Shown: one piece after another, positions 40,501 to 49,225 of the stretch
Layout: each line of letters starts with the position of its first letter
Position numbering within the stretch: position 1 is the first letter of the stretch
NCBI RefSeq assembly: GCF_900258515.1
Contig: NZ_LT984884.1
Span: forward strand, 1,213,290 to 1,277,289
Direction of reading: 5' to 3'
Length of the DNA: 64,000 bases
Source: Lentibacillus sp. Marseille-P4043
GTDB lineage: Bacteria > Bacillota > Bacilli > Bacillales > Amphibacillaceae
Notes under the pieces: model-generated
What the model was told of the DNA's origin: nothing
Seen by the model: the letters and a program-made list of their open reading frames with translations, nothing else
The model's database searches: none
Position numbers and translations under genes: made by a program

Positions 40501-41013
40501 CAACTAGCTGGGGATCAATTTGAAACAGAAAAGTCCTTAATGGGTAAAAACACCCTGATAACGTCAATTACAGGGGGGATAGGTGTTGCTGAGGGAATTA
40601 TAATTGGTCTGCTTTCGGGCTATTTCCTCGAAGTTAGTGGAGGAGAACTCGTCAAGTGGGTTGGGTTAATTACCTTGGTTATGATCGTCATGCTTTTAGT
40701 GGCAACTTATTTATTACGGCAATTGAAAATGATTGGCATGTTTATTCTGCTTGCTGTATTGAGTTTGTATTTGTTTTTAACAAGGGCACTTGGATCAGGT
40801 TTTGTAGGGCTAGAAACAGTACGCATGTATTCCCCGTTGCAATATGTCGAAACATTGGTATCTAAAACAGTTCAAGGTCAAGCAGGCTATGGAACGGCCA
40901 TGTTTATTCTTGCTGGTCTTGCTTTAATTGGTGTTATTGCTAATTTACTTGTCCTACACCGTAGCACGCGAAAAGGGGAAGAGGATGATGAAAGTGATGC
41001 TAAAGCGAACTAA
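37585..41013 (+). CDS. esaA: Type VII secretion membrane protein EsaA (YueB family)
   Basis: Large structural membrane protein that forms an extracellular spike-like dimer in this secretion system; the Bacillus homologue YueB is the phage SPP1 receptor. 1142 residues: one N-terminal membrane helix (about 8-27), a long extracellular region with coiled-coil stretches and a Glu/Gln/Asp-rich linker (about 570-650), then a C-terminal block of about six helices from about 950. AGGAG precedes the ATG at 37585. Its end overlaps essA by 29 bases. Confidence 0.93.
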   Translation: MKKGYKGIILFLILMIALASGLSYLSLDHVTKTKNSKDVQTMSVALVNEDEGATFNNDDLSFGKAFVKSLDKNNEHDWYVVSRGVAENGLEQNTYDMMIVIPNDFSEKALSISSESPEHVVLNYKINASGNEDFQAEAEKTASSVLNDFNRRIIDVYFASVIGNLQEAQDNINEVVEEEALYTNTYNNAIHSPLANYTDRFRNVKNSTEVSKDSFSGFEETLDTFDDQLNQDAEMSQDYLSSMDETSNLLESNSVLSMNFLDQLYQLEDGLTSEDVDEQLEKLLFANNMINQQFQRSEDDAATIVSNTVALKTYLESSLKDVEKAHENVNEKLNSDLRSKVEDRLTTVFDDAFNGNLINLDALFEESDENSRLRMNEQIDNLPTLSEEDIVDLGLSYETTTELKNVLAVTDKYTKEFGYTPEQTGEATQLTQEINQLREHLTRKGVTATDSVMLPKTNSEGKGQLFKLNIPDEYELQYVSLKLPNEEEAKNYTNLIDNHNQVVLPGFGEGKFTVKVTLKLKSDKSLINILQPVTWSWDLEPTDSGEVDTPEYAAVELPNTPLTASMSTDKSADTSDDSKRETDAEEQTAEQTEKQINERVENKQTNKESDESNSEKQKITDQKNETEKPENAQDAKQDDSDTPEQVEIVDHHIHHEVMSPEIDEGTENLVNAVFNTISPYQKLLSLYEMYFGFDLKCSKDNCSNIHETLSEDTSLKEMATDSSLYTLFNENNIGKLLAKQVADDVTDEIRQPLERLQKQIGTFQQHVKQANQDADQLVDQVVETKEQAAVLNESLARTLANVAKWREKSLNLVDQQTEIQANNDEEKTAIMTLGNAFQPLLASSQSLADQAQSNLNAAEHVYKTFDRIDDQASSIQDSGTTLVSKAEELSTNMTNNLLEDQEFAENFADVLANSRIGDRQNEDLYDFLSNPVQTKNNGTIAAGDKFTPYFVVLVCFIIALFTAYVISMSNQRQLAGDQFETEKSLMGKNTLITSITGGIGVAEGIIIGLLSGYFLEVSGGELVKWVGLITLVMIVMLLVATYLLRQLKMIGMFILLAVLSLYLFLTRALGSGFVGLETVRMYSPLQYVETLVSKTVQGQAGYGTAMFILAGLALIGVIANLLVLHRSTRKGEEDDESDAKAN

Positions 41014-41488
41014 ATTAGTACCAATATGTATCCTCTGTTTTCTGCTGATGCTGCCATATCAGGTGTCAGCAGAAGACAATACTGACAATAAGGGTGAACT
41101 GGAGTGGAAAATAGACCGAATTATTCAAGATGAAACTGGGGATGACCGGAAGAATACAGAAACCGAATTGGAGAAAACATTTCCTGATTTGTTTAAGGAA
41201 GAGACAACATCGGTCATCCAAGCGGAGCAGGTTAAAAACGAAGAAACAATTGATCAATTGGAAACCGCACTATTTACGATGGATTCAAACGGAGATTCAA
41301 CCATTCATAAATTAGAACAATCTTTATTTACATCAGAATATACTGCCCCGAAAACATCGTCATCTGAAGCTCAGGAGGAAGAGCAAGACGGTTCGTGGTT
41401 TACAAATGCCTTTGTGATTGGTTTGATCGGATTAGTCTGCGTCGTGTTCGGCGGTATCTATCTCATGATGAGAAAATTGTCAGATTAG
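40985..41488 (+). CDS. essA: Type VII secretion protein EssA
   Basis: Small membrane component of the secretion complex. 167 residues with an N-terminal hydrophobic segment (about 11-27, ending in a signal-peptidase-like VSA), a mainly acidic extracellular stretch and a C-terminal membrane helix (FVIGLIGLVCVVFGGIYLMM). Start chosen at the ATG at 40985 with AAAAGGGGAAG upstream; the next ATG (40988) is equally possible. It overlaps the end of esaA, implying coupled translation. The family is weakly conserved, so the name also depends on position between esaA and esaB. Confidence 0.85.
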   Translation: MMKVMLKRTKLVPICILCFLLMLPYQVSAEDNTDNKGELEWKIDRIIQDETGDDRKNTETELEKTFPDLFKEETTSVIQAEQVKNEETIDQLETALFTMDSNGDSTIHKLEQSLFTSEYTAPKTSSSEAQEEEQDGSWFTNAFVIGLIGLVCVVFGGIYLMMRKLSD

Positions 41489-41499
41489 GGGAGTGGAAG

Positions 41500-41754
41500 A
41501 TGCCATACAAAACACATATTGATGTGACAATCGATTTTACTAGTCGTCGAGACGCTGGTTTATATGATTTGCGAATTCCAGTACAACTGACGGTTAAACA
41601 ATTGCTGCTAAATGTAATAGACACACTTAAGCTCGGCCCAACTGATAGCTCAGCCTATACAATAAAAATAATCACAAAAAATTTACTTCTAGCAGATGAT
41701 GATATGTTGATGGATTATCCAATCACAGACGGTGATATTTTAACTGTTTTGTAG
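41500..41754 (+). CDS. esaB: Ubiquitin-like protein EsaB (YukD family)
   Basis: Cytoplasmic ubiquitin-fold regulator of type VII secretion. 84 residues with the beta-grasp pattern (HIDVTIDF start, DLRIPVQLTVKQLLLNVIDTL, terminal PITDGDILTVL). The start is the ATG at 41500 after GGGGAGTGG; upstream in-frame codons run inside essA. It ends just before a 760-bp tandem repeat array that separates it from essB. Confidence 0.9.
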   Translation: MPYKTHIDVTIDFTSRRDAGLYDLRIPVQLTVKQLLLNVIDTLKLGPTDSSAYTIKIITKNLLLADDDMLMDYPITDGDILTVL

Positions 41755-41774
41755 AAATGAAGGGTGTTTTGGCA

Positions 41775-42532
41775 TGTGCGGCCGATAATTCCGAAAACGG
41801 GCTGATGATTTAGCCTACGCGCCGATAATTTAGAAAACGGGCTGATGCTTTAGCCTACGCGCCGATGATTGAGAAAACGGGCTGATGATTTAGCCTACGC
41901 GCCGATGATTGAGAAAACGGGCCGATGTTCTGACTTGTGCGGCCGATGATTGAGAAAACGGGCCGATGTTCTGACTTGTGCGGCCGATGATTGAGAAAAC
42001 GGGCTGATGTTCTGACTTGTGCGGCCGATGATTGAGAAAACGGGCTGATGATTTAGCCTACGTGCCGATGATTGAGAAAACGGGCTGATGTTTTAGCCCA
42101 CGCGCCGATGATTGAGAAAACGAGCCGATGTTTTAGCCCACGCGCCGATGATTGAGAAAACGGGCTGATGATTTAGCCTACGCGCCGATGATTGAGAAAA
42201 CGGGCTGATGTTTTAGCCCACGCGCTGATGATTGAGAAAACGGGCCGATGTTCTGACTTGTGCGGCCGATAATTCCGAAAACGGGCTGATGATTTAGCCT
42301 ACGCGCCGATAATTTAGAAAACGGGCTGATGATTTAGCTTACGCGCCGATGATTGAGAAAACGGGCTGATGTTTTAGCCTACGCGCCGATGATTGAGAAA
42401 ACGGGCTGATGATTTAGCCTACGCGCCGATAATTGAGAAAACGGGCTGATGTTTCGCCTCACGCGCCGATAATTCCGAAAACGGGTCGAAGTTTCAGCCC
42501 GTGCAGGCCGATATTCCTGCCACACGCCGATG
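41775..42532 (-). repeat. Tandem array 3 (20-bp units, 40-bp dimers) inside the secretion operon
   Basis: About 38 units. Read on the minus strand, units alternate: CATCAGCCCGTTTTCTCAAT and CATCGGCGCGTAGGCTAAAT, with a variant CATCGGCCGCACAAGTCAGAA. The CATC-RG-CCCG half matches arrays 1 and 2, but the second halves are different and array-specific. It lies between esaB and essB; the opposite strand of the essB mRNA carries the forward units. No promoter or terminator was seen inside. No reading frame is credible. Confidence 0.95.
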
Positions 42533-42624
42533 AAATAACAACAATCTTACTGAACAGTAATGCACGTTCCTAAGCCGAATGCCATGTCTACATGGTTGCT
42601 TACGATATAAAGGAGTCAAAGAAT

Positions 42625-43959
42625 ATGAAGGAAAAGACGATTGAGTTTGGTGCACATACATATCAATTTGCGATTGAAGAAGATATTTGGCAATTAAAAC
42701 TACCCAAATCGCAGACACGGATAAAAAATATCCAACAGATGGGTATTATGACAGAGACCTCTGATTTATTTGTGCCGGTAAAAGTTGGGGAAGAAGAGGA
42801 TTTGTTTACCTTTTCCTTTTTTGTTAACCAGAAAAGAAAGCTTTGGGAAGATGTGCGGAAACTAAGTCGAAATGAAAAATTACGGTTATTATGCAATGTA
42901 ACAAGATTCCAGACTTGTCTGTCGACGAGGGTGTCATTCTTTCTTCATCCAGATAACTTAGTGTTTGATGATAACTTAATGCCCGCTTGTGTATATCGCG
43001 GGATCCGAGATCTGGTTCCACCATTCGAAGTGAATGAAGGTGATCTTCTTAAACAACTGAAATGCCTGACCATCGCTCTTTTCTCAACTAAATTCAGTTT
43101 TGATGAACTTTATTATGGCTCATTGCAAAATGCGAAAGATACAGAGTTTGAGCAGCAGGTAAGCGCGATGAATGATCTAACACATTTGGTCGCATTTTTG
43201 GAGGAAAGTTATCAGGTCGAGCAAAGAAAAACAGAGAAAAGCATGAAAATCGTTCCAGTTAAACGCTTTCGTCTATTTAAACAATTGGCGATTATCATGA
43301 TCGTAGTTGCTATATTGCTTGCTGCGCCACTTGTTTACTATGGATTTGTCAAAGTCCCGTACCAGGATAAACTATTGGCCGCACATGATGCGTATCTAGC
43401 AGATGACTATGGAGAGGTAATTCATACACTTGAGGAAGAAGACCCGGAAAAGTTTCCTACTGCGACTAAATATATTCTTGCTTATTCATACATAAGTGTT
43501 GAGGAATTATCGGATAAAGAAAAAGAAGTCATTATGAAAAATGTTAGTTTAAAAAGCGACAAAAATTATTTATTATATTGGATTTATAATGGGCTTGGTG
43601 ATTTTGATGCGTCTGTTGAAAAAGCGAAATTTATTGATGATCCTCAACTTATTATGTACGGTCTGATTAAACAGATCGAGCAGGCCAAAAACAATCCAGA
43701 TCTAACGGGAACGGAGCGGGATGAAAAGGTTAACGACTTACAAGCTGAGCTTAAAAAATACAGAGAAGAATACAACCTAATTCCGGAAGAAGAGGAAGAA
43801 GCAACAACCAGTGATACAGCAAATGAAATGGAAAATAATGTAGATAGTGGTACGCCGGAAGAAAATAAAGAAACAGAAGATGCAGAAAAGAAGAATACGG
43901 AAAAAGAAAAGCAACAACAGGAAAATGAAAAAGATGAGAAAAAAACCAAAAAAGAGTAG
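42625..43959 (+). CDS. essB: Type VII secretion protein EssB (YukC family)
   Basis: Membrane component with a cytoplasmic pseudokinase domain. 444 residues: pseudokinase-like region about 1-200, one membrane helix at about 220-243 (LAIIMIVVAILLAAPLVYYG), then an outer helical domain and a long charged Glu/Lys tail (from about 395). The start is the ATG at 42625 after AAAGGAG. The array upstream means its message carries a leader of more than 800 bases from esaB unless an internal promoter exists. Confidence 0.92.
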   Translation: MKEKTIEFGAHTYQFAIEEDIWQLKLPKSQTRIKNIQQMGIMTETSDLFVPVKVGEEEDLFTFSFFVNQKRKLWEDVRKLSRNEKLRLLCNVTRFQTCLSTRVSFFLHPDNLVFDDNLMPACVYRGIRDLVPPFEVNEGDLLKQLKCLTIALFSTKFSFDELYYGSLQNAKDTEFEQQVSAMNDLTHLVAFLEESYQVEQRKTEKSMKIVPVKRFRLFKQLAIIMIVVAILLAAPLVYYGFVKVPYQDKLLAAHDAYLADDYGEVIHTLEEEDPEKFPTATKYILAYSYISVEELSDKEKEVIMKNVSLKSDKNYLLYWIYNGLGDFDASVEKAKFIDDPQLIMYGLIKQIEQAKNNPDLTGTERDEKVNDLQAELKKYREEYNLIPEEEEEATTSDTANEMENNVDSGTPEENKETEDAEKKNTEKEKQQQENEKDEKKTKKE

Positions 43960-44022
43960 CGATAATTAAAACAGTTAACAGCTTGAAACACAAGATGGAT
44001 TGGTTTAGAGAGGAAGAGAAAG

Positions 44023-47000
44023 ATGGCACAAAAAACGCTAATGATAAGTTATGGTGATCAATTGCATAAATGCCATTTACCGGATGATGAGCAAAAAGAA
44101 ATAACAATAGGAAATGATTGGTCTGATACCGTAACATTTGCTGCACTTGATCAATCTTTTTCCGTGAAGTGGGATGGAAAAGTATGCCATGTGAAGGGTA
44201 AAACATTACAAATGAATGAACAATTGATATTGGGGGAAGTGTTTTTTTACCTGATCGACCCAAATGAATGGCATATATATGATGTAGCCGGTAAACAGGG
44301 CATTACATTCGGAATAAATGAATATGATGATGTTCAGTTAAAGGATATTACGGTTGACTTCGCACTCACCCGGGGGTATTCACAACAATTATTTAATCTT
44401 GAACTACATAAAGGGGTTATGTACCACAACTATTCCCGGATAACTGGAAATATACTCCTTCAATCTGGTGATGAGCTTTTTTTTGATGGAGTAACCGTTC
44501 AGATAAATGAGAGAAGTATGCAGATTATCACATCCGATAAACGTTTATCATCCAAATTAATACCGCTAATAGAGGCGGATATTCAGTATGATGCGGAATA
44601 TCCCGATTATCACCGGTCACCACGGATCATTTACCGGGAGCCGGAAGATAAACGAACGATTGCTAAGCCATCTAATAAACCATCTAAACCAAGCGAACAG
44701 TTGGCTCGGACAATTGTACCGCCGCTTGTTATGATTGCAGCGCTTGTCCTTATCACCCTTGTTCAGCCTAGAGGGATATATATAATTGTCATGCTTGCTA
44801 TGACAGTTACGACAATCATCTTTTCGATCACTTCCTATGTAAAAAGTGTGAAAAAGTACAAAGCAGATATGAAGGATCGCGATAAAACGTACAAAGAATA
44901 CTTACAACGCAAGACGAAGGAGTTGTATCTTGCAAGTGAGGAACAGCGTCATGCACTAAAATACCACTATCCAAATGTAACAGAGATCAGGGAAATGGCT
45001 ATAAATGTAGATGCTCGAACATACGAAAAAACAATGTTTCATCATGATTTTCTACATTTTCGTACTGGATTAGGAAAAATCGACTCCAGTTTTGACATTG
45101 AGTTTAATGAGGAAGAGTTTACCCAGGAGAAGGATGAACTCGTTGACATGGCACGTGTCCTGCTTTCCCAGTATCAAGGAATTGCAGATGTACCTGTTGT
45201 AACGTCACTAATGAATGGTCCTGTTGGCTTCATTGGACAGCGGGAACTGGTTTTAGAGCAATTGCAGTTATTCGTTCTGCAGACGGCACTATTTCACAGC
45301 TATCACGATGTGCAATTCATTACCATTTTCCCGGAAGAAGAGAAAGCAGACTGGGACTGGATGCGATGGCTGCCACATGCTAGTTTGCAAGATTTGAATG
45401 TTAGAGGATTCGTCTATCATGAGCGATCAAGAGATCAAGTTTTACATTCCCTATACCAAGTACTGAAGGAACGTAGACTTGTTTTGGATGAAAAGGAAAA
45501 TAAAAATGAAAAAACGTACTTTTCACCGCATTTTGTCATACTTATTACCGATGAAAAGCTAATTTTGGATCATACCATCATGGAATTTTTCAGTGATGAT
45601 CCGAGTGAACTTGGCGTATCGCTTGTATTTGTGCAAGATGTGTTGCAGTCGTTACCGGAGCATGTCAAAACTGTTATCGATATCCGCGATGCGAAAAGCG
45701 GGAATATCTTACTTGAAGAAGGCGAACTGGTAAACCGAAACTTTATACCTGATCATTTCCCAGCCGGGTTCAATAAGGAGGATATTTCGCGTGCACTCGC
45801 TCCACTTAACCATTTACAAAGCTTGAAAAATTCAATTCCAGAGAGTGTTACTTTCCTTGAAATGTATGGTGTGGAGAAAGTCGAACAGTTAGGTATTTCA
45901 CAACGTTGGGAACGAAATGAGACATACAAAAGCTTAGCTGTTCCATTGGGATTGCGCGGGAAAGATGATATTGTTCAATTGAATTTACACGAAAAAGCAC
46001 ATGGTCCACACGGGTTAGTCGCTGGTACAACCGGATCCGGTAAATCAGAAATCATTCAATCCTATATTATTTCGCTGGCAGTGAATTTTCACCCTTATGA
46101 AGTTGCCTTTTTACTGATCGACTATAAAGGTGGCGGAATGGCGAATTTATTCAAGAACATGCCGCATTTACTAGGGACAATTACAAACTTGGACCGTGCT
46201 CAATCAATGCGTGCGCTTGCTTCCATTAAAGCAGAACTGCAAAAACGGCAGCGTCTATTTGGAGAACACGATGTAAACCATATTAATCAATATCAAAAGC
46301 TGTATAAACAAGGCGAAGCAAGTGAAGCCATGCCACATCTGTTCTTAATTTCCGATGAGTTTGCTGAGTTGAAATCCGAGCAGCCAGATTTCATGAAGGA
46401 ACTCGTTTCGACTGCAAGAATTGGTCGTTCATTAGGTATTCACTTGATCCTGGCAACACAAAAGCCAAGTGGTGTTGTTGACGATCAGATCTGGTCGAAC
46501 TCAAAATTTAAGTTGGCGCTTAAGGTGCAAAATGCAAGTGATTCCAATGAAGTGTTAAAAACACCTGATGCTGCCGAAATCACCCTGCCAGGTCGTTCTT
46601 ATTTGCAGGTCGGCAATAATGAGATTTATGAATTGTTCCAAAGTGCATGGAGCGGAGCGGATTATGTACCAGATAAAGATGATCATGAGCGAATTGACAC
46701 AACGATTTATGCAATCAATGATTTGGGACAGTACACGATCTTAACTGAAGATTTAAGTGGATTAGATAAAAAGGATGAAATCGAAAAAGTACCAACTGAA
46801 TTGGATGCAGTCATTGATTATATTCATGACTATACGGAAGAACAACAAATTGAACCACTGCCACGACCATGGTTGCCACCGTTACCTGAGCGTATAGTTG
46901 CTGAGGATCTGCATCCAGTGGAATTTGAAGCAGCATGGCAAGAACCAAAAAAACCATTGCATACAACAATTGGCCTGCTGGATCAGCCAGAATTGCAAGC

Positions 47001-48465
47001 ACAAAAGCCATTAACGCTCGATTTAACAAAAGATGGTCATATTGCAGTATTCTCAAGCCCGGGTTACGGAAAGTCAACATTCCTCCAGACATTAGTGATG
47101 GATTTGGTAAAACAGCATAACCCAGTACACTTACATGCTTATTTACTAGACTTTGGAACAAACGGATTGTTGCCATTGAAAAATTTACCACATGTTGCGG
47201 ACACGATTTTGCTTGATGAAGTGGAAAAGATGGAGAAATTAATCCGTCTGCTATCCACAACATTGAAAGAACGAAAACATAAATTGAGTCAATATGGTGT
47301 TGCCAATATAGAAATGTACGAAAAAGCAAGCGGGGAAACTGTTCCGAATATCTTTGTTGTCATTGATAACTATGATTCCGTTCGCGATGCAGACTTTGGT
47401 GACGAGTTTGACCGGTTAATCACGCAAGTTGCTCGTGAAGGTGCAAGTATCGGGATTCATTTAGCCATTAGCGCTGGACGACAAAGCGCAATGCGAATGC
47501 CGCTGCTATCCAATCTGAAGCTTCAAGTTGCCCTTTACTTGATTGATCCGACAGAAGCACGGGCAATTGTTGGAAGGACAGATTTAGAGATTGAGGAAAT
47601 TGCCGGACGTGGACTTGTTAAATTGGAAGACCCAGCATTGTTCCAGGCAGTACTACCGACAGAAGGAGAAGAAGCACTGGATATTATCGATGCTATTCAA
47701 GAAATTGCGCAACAGATGGATGCTTTTTGGGAAGGTGAACGACCAGATGAGATCCCGATGATGCCTGAAGGAGCCATTGATTTTGAACAATTCAAGAAAA
47801 ATAGAAAGACGAAAGAACGAATGAAAGATAACTTACTTCCATTGGGACTTGAATTTGAAAATGTTTCACCATTAGCTTTTAATCCGGAAGAACATGATTA
47901 TTTAACCGTTGTGAGCGATAGAAAAGATGGACTTGAGAAATTACAGCATGCCATGGCTAAAAATATTTCACTGCTTTCAGATTCCTATCAAACGATGATA
48001 ATTGACACAAACAATAAGAAACTAGCTGAAGTTGGAGATAGTGTCAATGCTTATATTTCAGAATCAGGCGGCATCGCTTCTGTAAAAAATGATCTGATCG
48101 ACGAAATTAATAATCACACAGAAAATCAACCAGATGGAAACAAGTGGATCGTTTTAATTGCTGATTTGCAAGACTTTACTGAACACAGCAATTTAGATGA
48201 ACAGGAATTAGCAGTGTTATTTGAAAATGGATCACAATCGGGAATCCATTTCGTGATATGTGGTGATTACAACTATATCGGATTAAGTTTTGAACAGATA
48301 CCAAAATATGTTCGAAACAAATCCACTGCTGGTTTAATCAGCATGCGCCTTGGCGATCAAGATATATTCAAACAACCGTTTATTAGACAGGAAAAGTATC
48401 CAAATCCATATGAATGCTATTATGCAATGGATCATCAGCATGTGAAAATAAAAATTCCTAAGTGA
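44023..48465 (+). CDS. essC: Type VII secretion ATPase EssC
   Basis: FtsK/SpoIIIE-type motor that recognises and drives substrates. 1480 residues: two forkhead-associated domains in the first 200 residues, two membrane helices near 228-268 (LVMIAALVLITLVQ and YIIVMLAMTVTTIIF), then three ATPase domains. The first has an intact Walker A (GTTGSGKSE, near 667) and Walker B (LFLISDEFAE); the second has SSPGYGKST near 1011 with VVIDNYD. The third lacks a recognisable P-loop (VVSDRKDGLEKL), as is common. GAGAGGAAGAG precedes the ATG. Followed 13 bases later by effector-associated genes. Confidence 0.96.
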   Translation: MAQKTLMISYGDQLHKCHLPDDEQKEITIGNDWSDTVTFAALDQSFSVKWDGKVCHVKGKTLQMNEQLILGEVFFYLIDPNEWHIYDVAGKQGITFGINEYDDVQLKDITVDFALTRGYSQQLFNLELHKGVMYHNYSRITGNILLQSGDELFFDGVTVQINERSMQIITSDKRLSSKLIPLIEADIQYDAEYPDYHRSPRIIYREPEDKRTIAKPSNKPSKPSEQLARTIVPPLVMIAALVLITLVQPRGIYIIVMLAMTVTTIIFSITSYVKSVKKYKADMKDRDKTYKEYLQRKTKELYLASEEQRHALKYHYPNVTEIREMAINVDARTYEKTMFHHDFLHFRTGLGKIDSSFDIEFNEEEFTQEKDELVDMARVLLSQYQGIADVPVVTSLMNGPVGFIGQRELVLEQLQLFVLQTALFHSYHDVQFITIFPEEEKADWDWMRWLPHASLQDLNVRGFVYHERSRDQVLHSLYQVLKERRLVLDEKENKNEKTYFSPHFVILITDEKLILDHTIMEFFSDDPSELGVSLVFVQDVLQSLPEHVKTVIDIRDAKSGNILLEEGELVNRNFIPDHFPAGFNKEDISRALAPLNHLQSLKNSIPESVTFLEMYGVEKVEQLGISQRWERNETYKSLAVPLGLRGKDDIVQLNLHEKAHGPHGLVAGTTGSGKSEIIQSYIISLAVNFHPYEVAFLLIDYKGGGMANLFKNMPHLLGTITNLDRAQSMRALASIKAELQKRQRLFGEHDVNHINQYQKLYKQGEASEAMPHLFLISDEFAELKSEQPDFMKELVSTARIGRSLGIHLILATQKPSGVVDDQIWSNSKFKLALKVQNASDSNEVLKTPDAAEITLPGRSYLQVGNNEIYELFQSAWSGADYVPDKDDHERIDTTIYAINDLGQYTILTEDLSGLDKKDEIEKVPTELDAVIDYIHDYTEEQQIEPLPRPWLPPLPERIVAEDLHPVEFEAAWQEPKKPLHTTIGLLDQPELQAQKPLTLDLTKDGHIAVFSSPGYGKSTFLQTLVMDLVKQHNPVHLHAYLLDFGTNGLLPLKNLPHVADTILLDEVEKMEKLIRLLSTTLKERKHKLSQYGVANIEMYEKASGETVPNIFVVIDNYDSVRDADFGDEFDRLITQVAREGASIGIHLAISAGRQSAMRMPLLSNLKLQVALYLIDPTEARAIVGRTDLEIEEIAGRGLVKLEDPALFQAVLPTEGEEALDIIDAIQEIAQQMDAFWEGERPDEIPMMPEGAIDFEQFKKNRKTKERMKDNLLPLGLEFENVSPLAFNPEEHDYLTVVSDRKDGLEKLQHAMAKNISLLSDSYQTMIIDTNNKKLAEVGDSVNAYISESGGIASVKNDLIDEINNHTENQPDGNKWIVLIADLQDFTEHSNLDEQELAVLFENGSQSGIHFVICGDYNYIGLSFEQIPKYVRNKSTAGLISMRLGDQDIFKQPFIRQEKYPNPYECYYAMDHQHVKIKIPK

Positions 48466-48478
48466 GGAGGATGGGTAG

Positions 48479-48898
48479 ATGGGCAGTTCGGCACTAAGTA
48501 GTTTATATGCGCAACGATCGACTGTTTTGGCGGGGATTGCTAACTCAAAAAATCAAATTGCCATTCTAGAGGAGAAAATCAGGCGATTACAGGAAGCATC
48601 AGGTAAACTATCCACAAGCATTTCAGAATTGGAAACAACAAAAAGTTCCATCGATGGTTTAACGATTGATGAAAGCAGATGGAAAGGGGAAAAGGAAGAT
48701 AAGTTTGAGAATTATTACGACGCGTACAAAAGCAGTGTAAAAAGTTTTATTTCCAAAACAGAAGACGCGAAGCAAACAATGGAAGAGGATATTGCCAGAT
48801 ATGAAAGCAAAAAGGCTGCCTATGAAACAGGACTGGCAAATCTGCAAAATACACTTGCATCTATTGATAGTCAAATAAGTGCTGCGCAAAAGGAGTGA
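48479..48898 (+). CDS. DUF5082 / YwqH-like helical partner protein
   Basis: 139-residue coiled-coil protein, nearly all helix, with a W-x-G-like turn (SRWKGEKEDKFENYY). It resembles Bacillus YwqH (DUF5082). Small helical proteins of this kind sit next to LXG toxins and are thought to help present them to the secretion ATPase, like the Lap proteins of streptococci. GAGGAGGATG precedes the ATG. It forms a three-gene run with the next gene and the LXG gene, the ywqH-ywqI-ywqJ pattern. Confidence 0.8.
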   Translation: MGSSALSSLYAQRSTVLAGIANSKNQIAILEEKIRRLQEASGKLSTSISELETTKSSIDGLTIDESRWKGEKEDKFENYYDAYKSSVKSFISKTEDAKQTMEEDIARYESKKAAYETGLANLQNTLASIDSQISAAQKE

Positions 48899-48904
48899 AT
48901 GTAA

Positions 48905-49210
48905 ATGGGAGAAGAAGTAGGTATTAATATAGGTGTTTTCCGTTCGAATGTTAAAAATCTAAGGTCGTCACTTTCGGATCTAGAAAGTGGCATTAAAACA
49001 AGCCGAACATTTGATAAGACAAATATCACACCATTTATTGACGACTTGGAAAATACGATTAAAGCAATTGAACTGCTGAAAAAGTATAAGACGCTGCTGG
49101 ATACGGATATCACGACGTTGGGAGACATAGGGGAGAAGATGCGGGAAACTGATGAAAATCTGGGAAAACAACCTAGCGGTATTACAAATGGACCGCAACC
49201 AATACGTTAA
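48905..49210 (+). CDS. DUF5344 / YwqI-like helical partner protein
   Basis: 101-residue helical protein, most like YwqI (DUF5344, type VII secretion effector-associated). Two predicted helices with a short break and a polar tail (QPSGITNGPQP). No signal peptide. AAGGAGTG upstream sets the ATG at 48905, six bases after the preceding stop. Expected to pair with the YwqH-like protein or with the LXG N-terminus; inference from family and context. Confidence 0.75.
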   Translation: MGEEVGINIGVFRSNVKNLRSSLSDLESGIKTSRTFDKTNITPFIDDLENTIKAIELLKKYKTLLDTDITTLGDIGEKMRETDENLGKQPSGITNGPQPIR

Positions 49211-49225
49211 TTGAGGGGGGATTAG

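Noticed and set aside
41775..42532. CRISPR array
   Set aside because: Units are contiguous with no unique spacers, unit length is 20 bp, and no cas genes are present in the window. The same applies to arrays 1, 2 and 4.
46811..47329. Reverse-strand ORF of 172 codons inside essC
   Set aside because: Antisense to a well-conserved ATPase region, no ribosome site and no recognisable protein.
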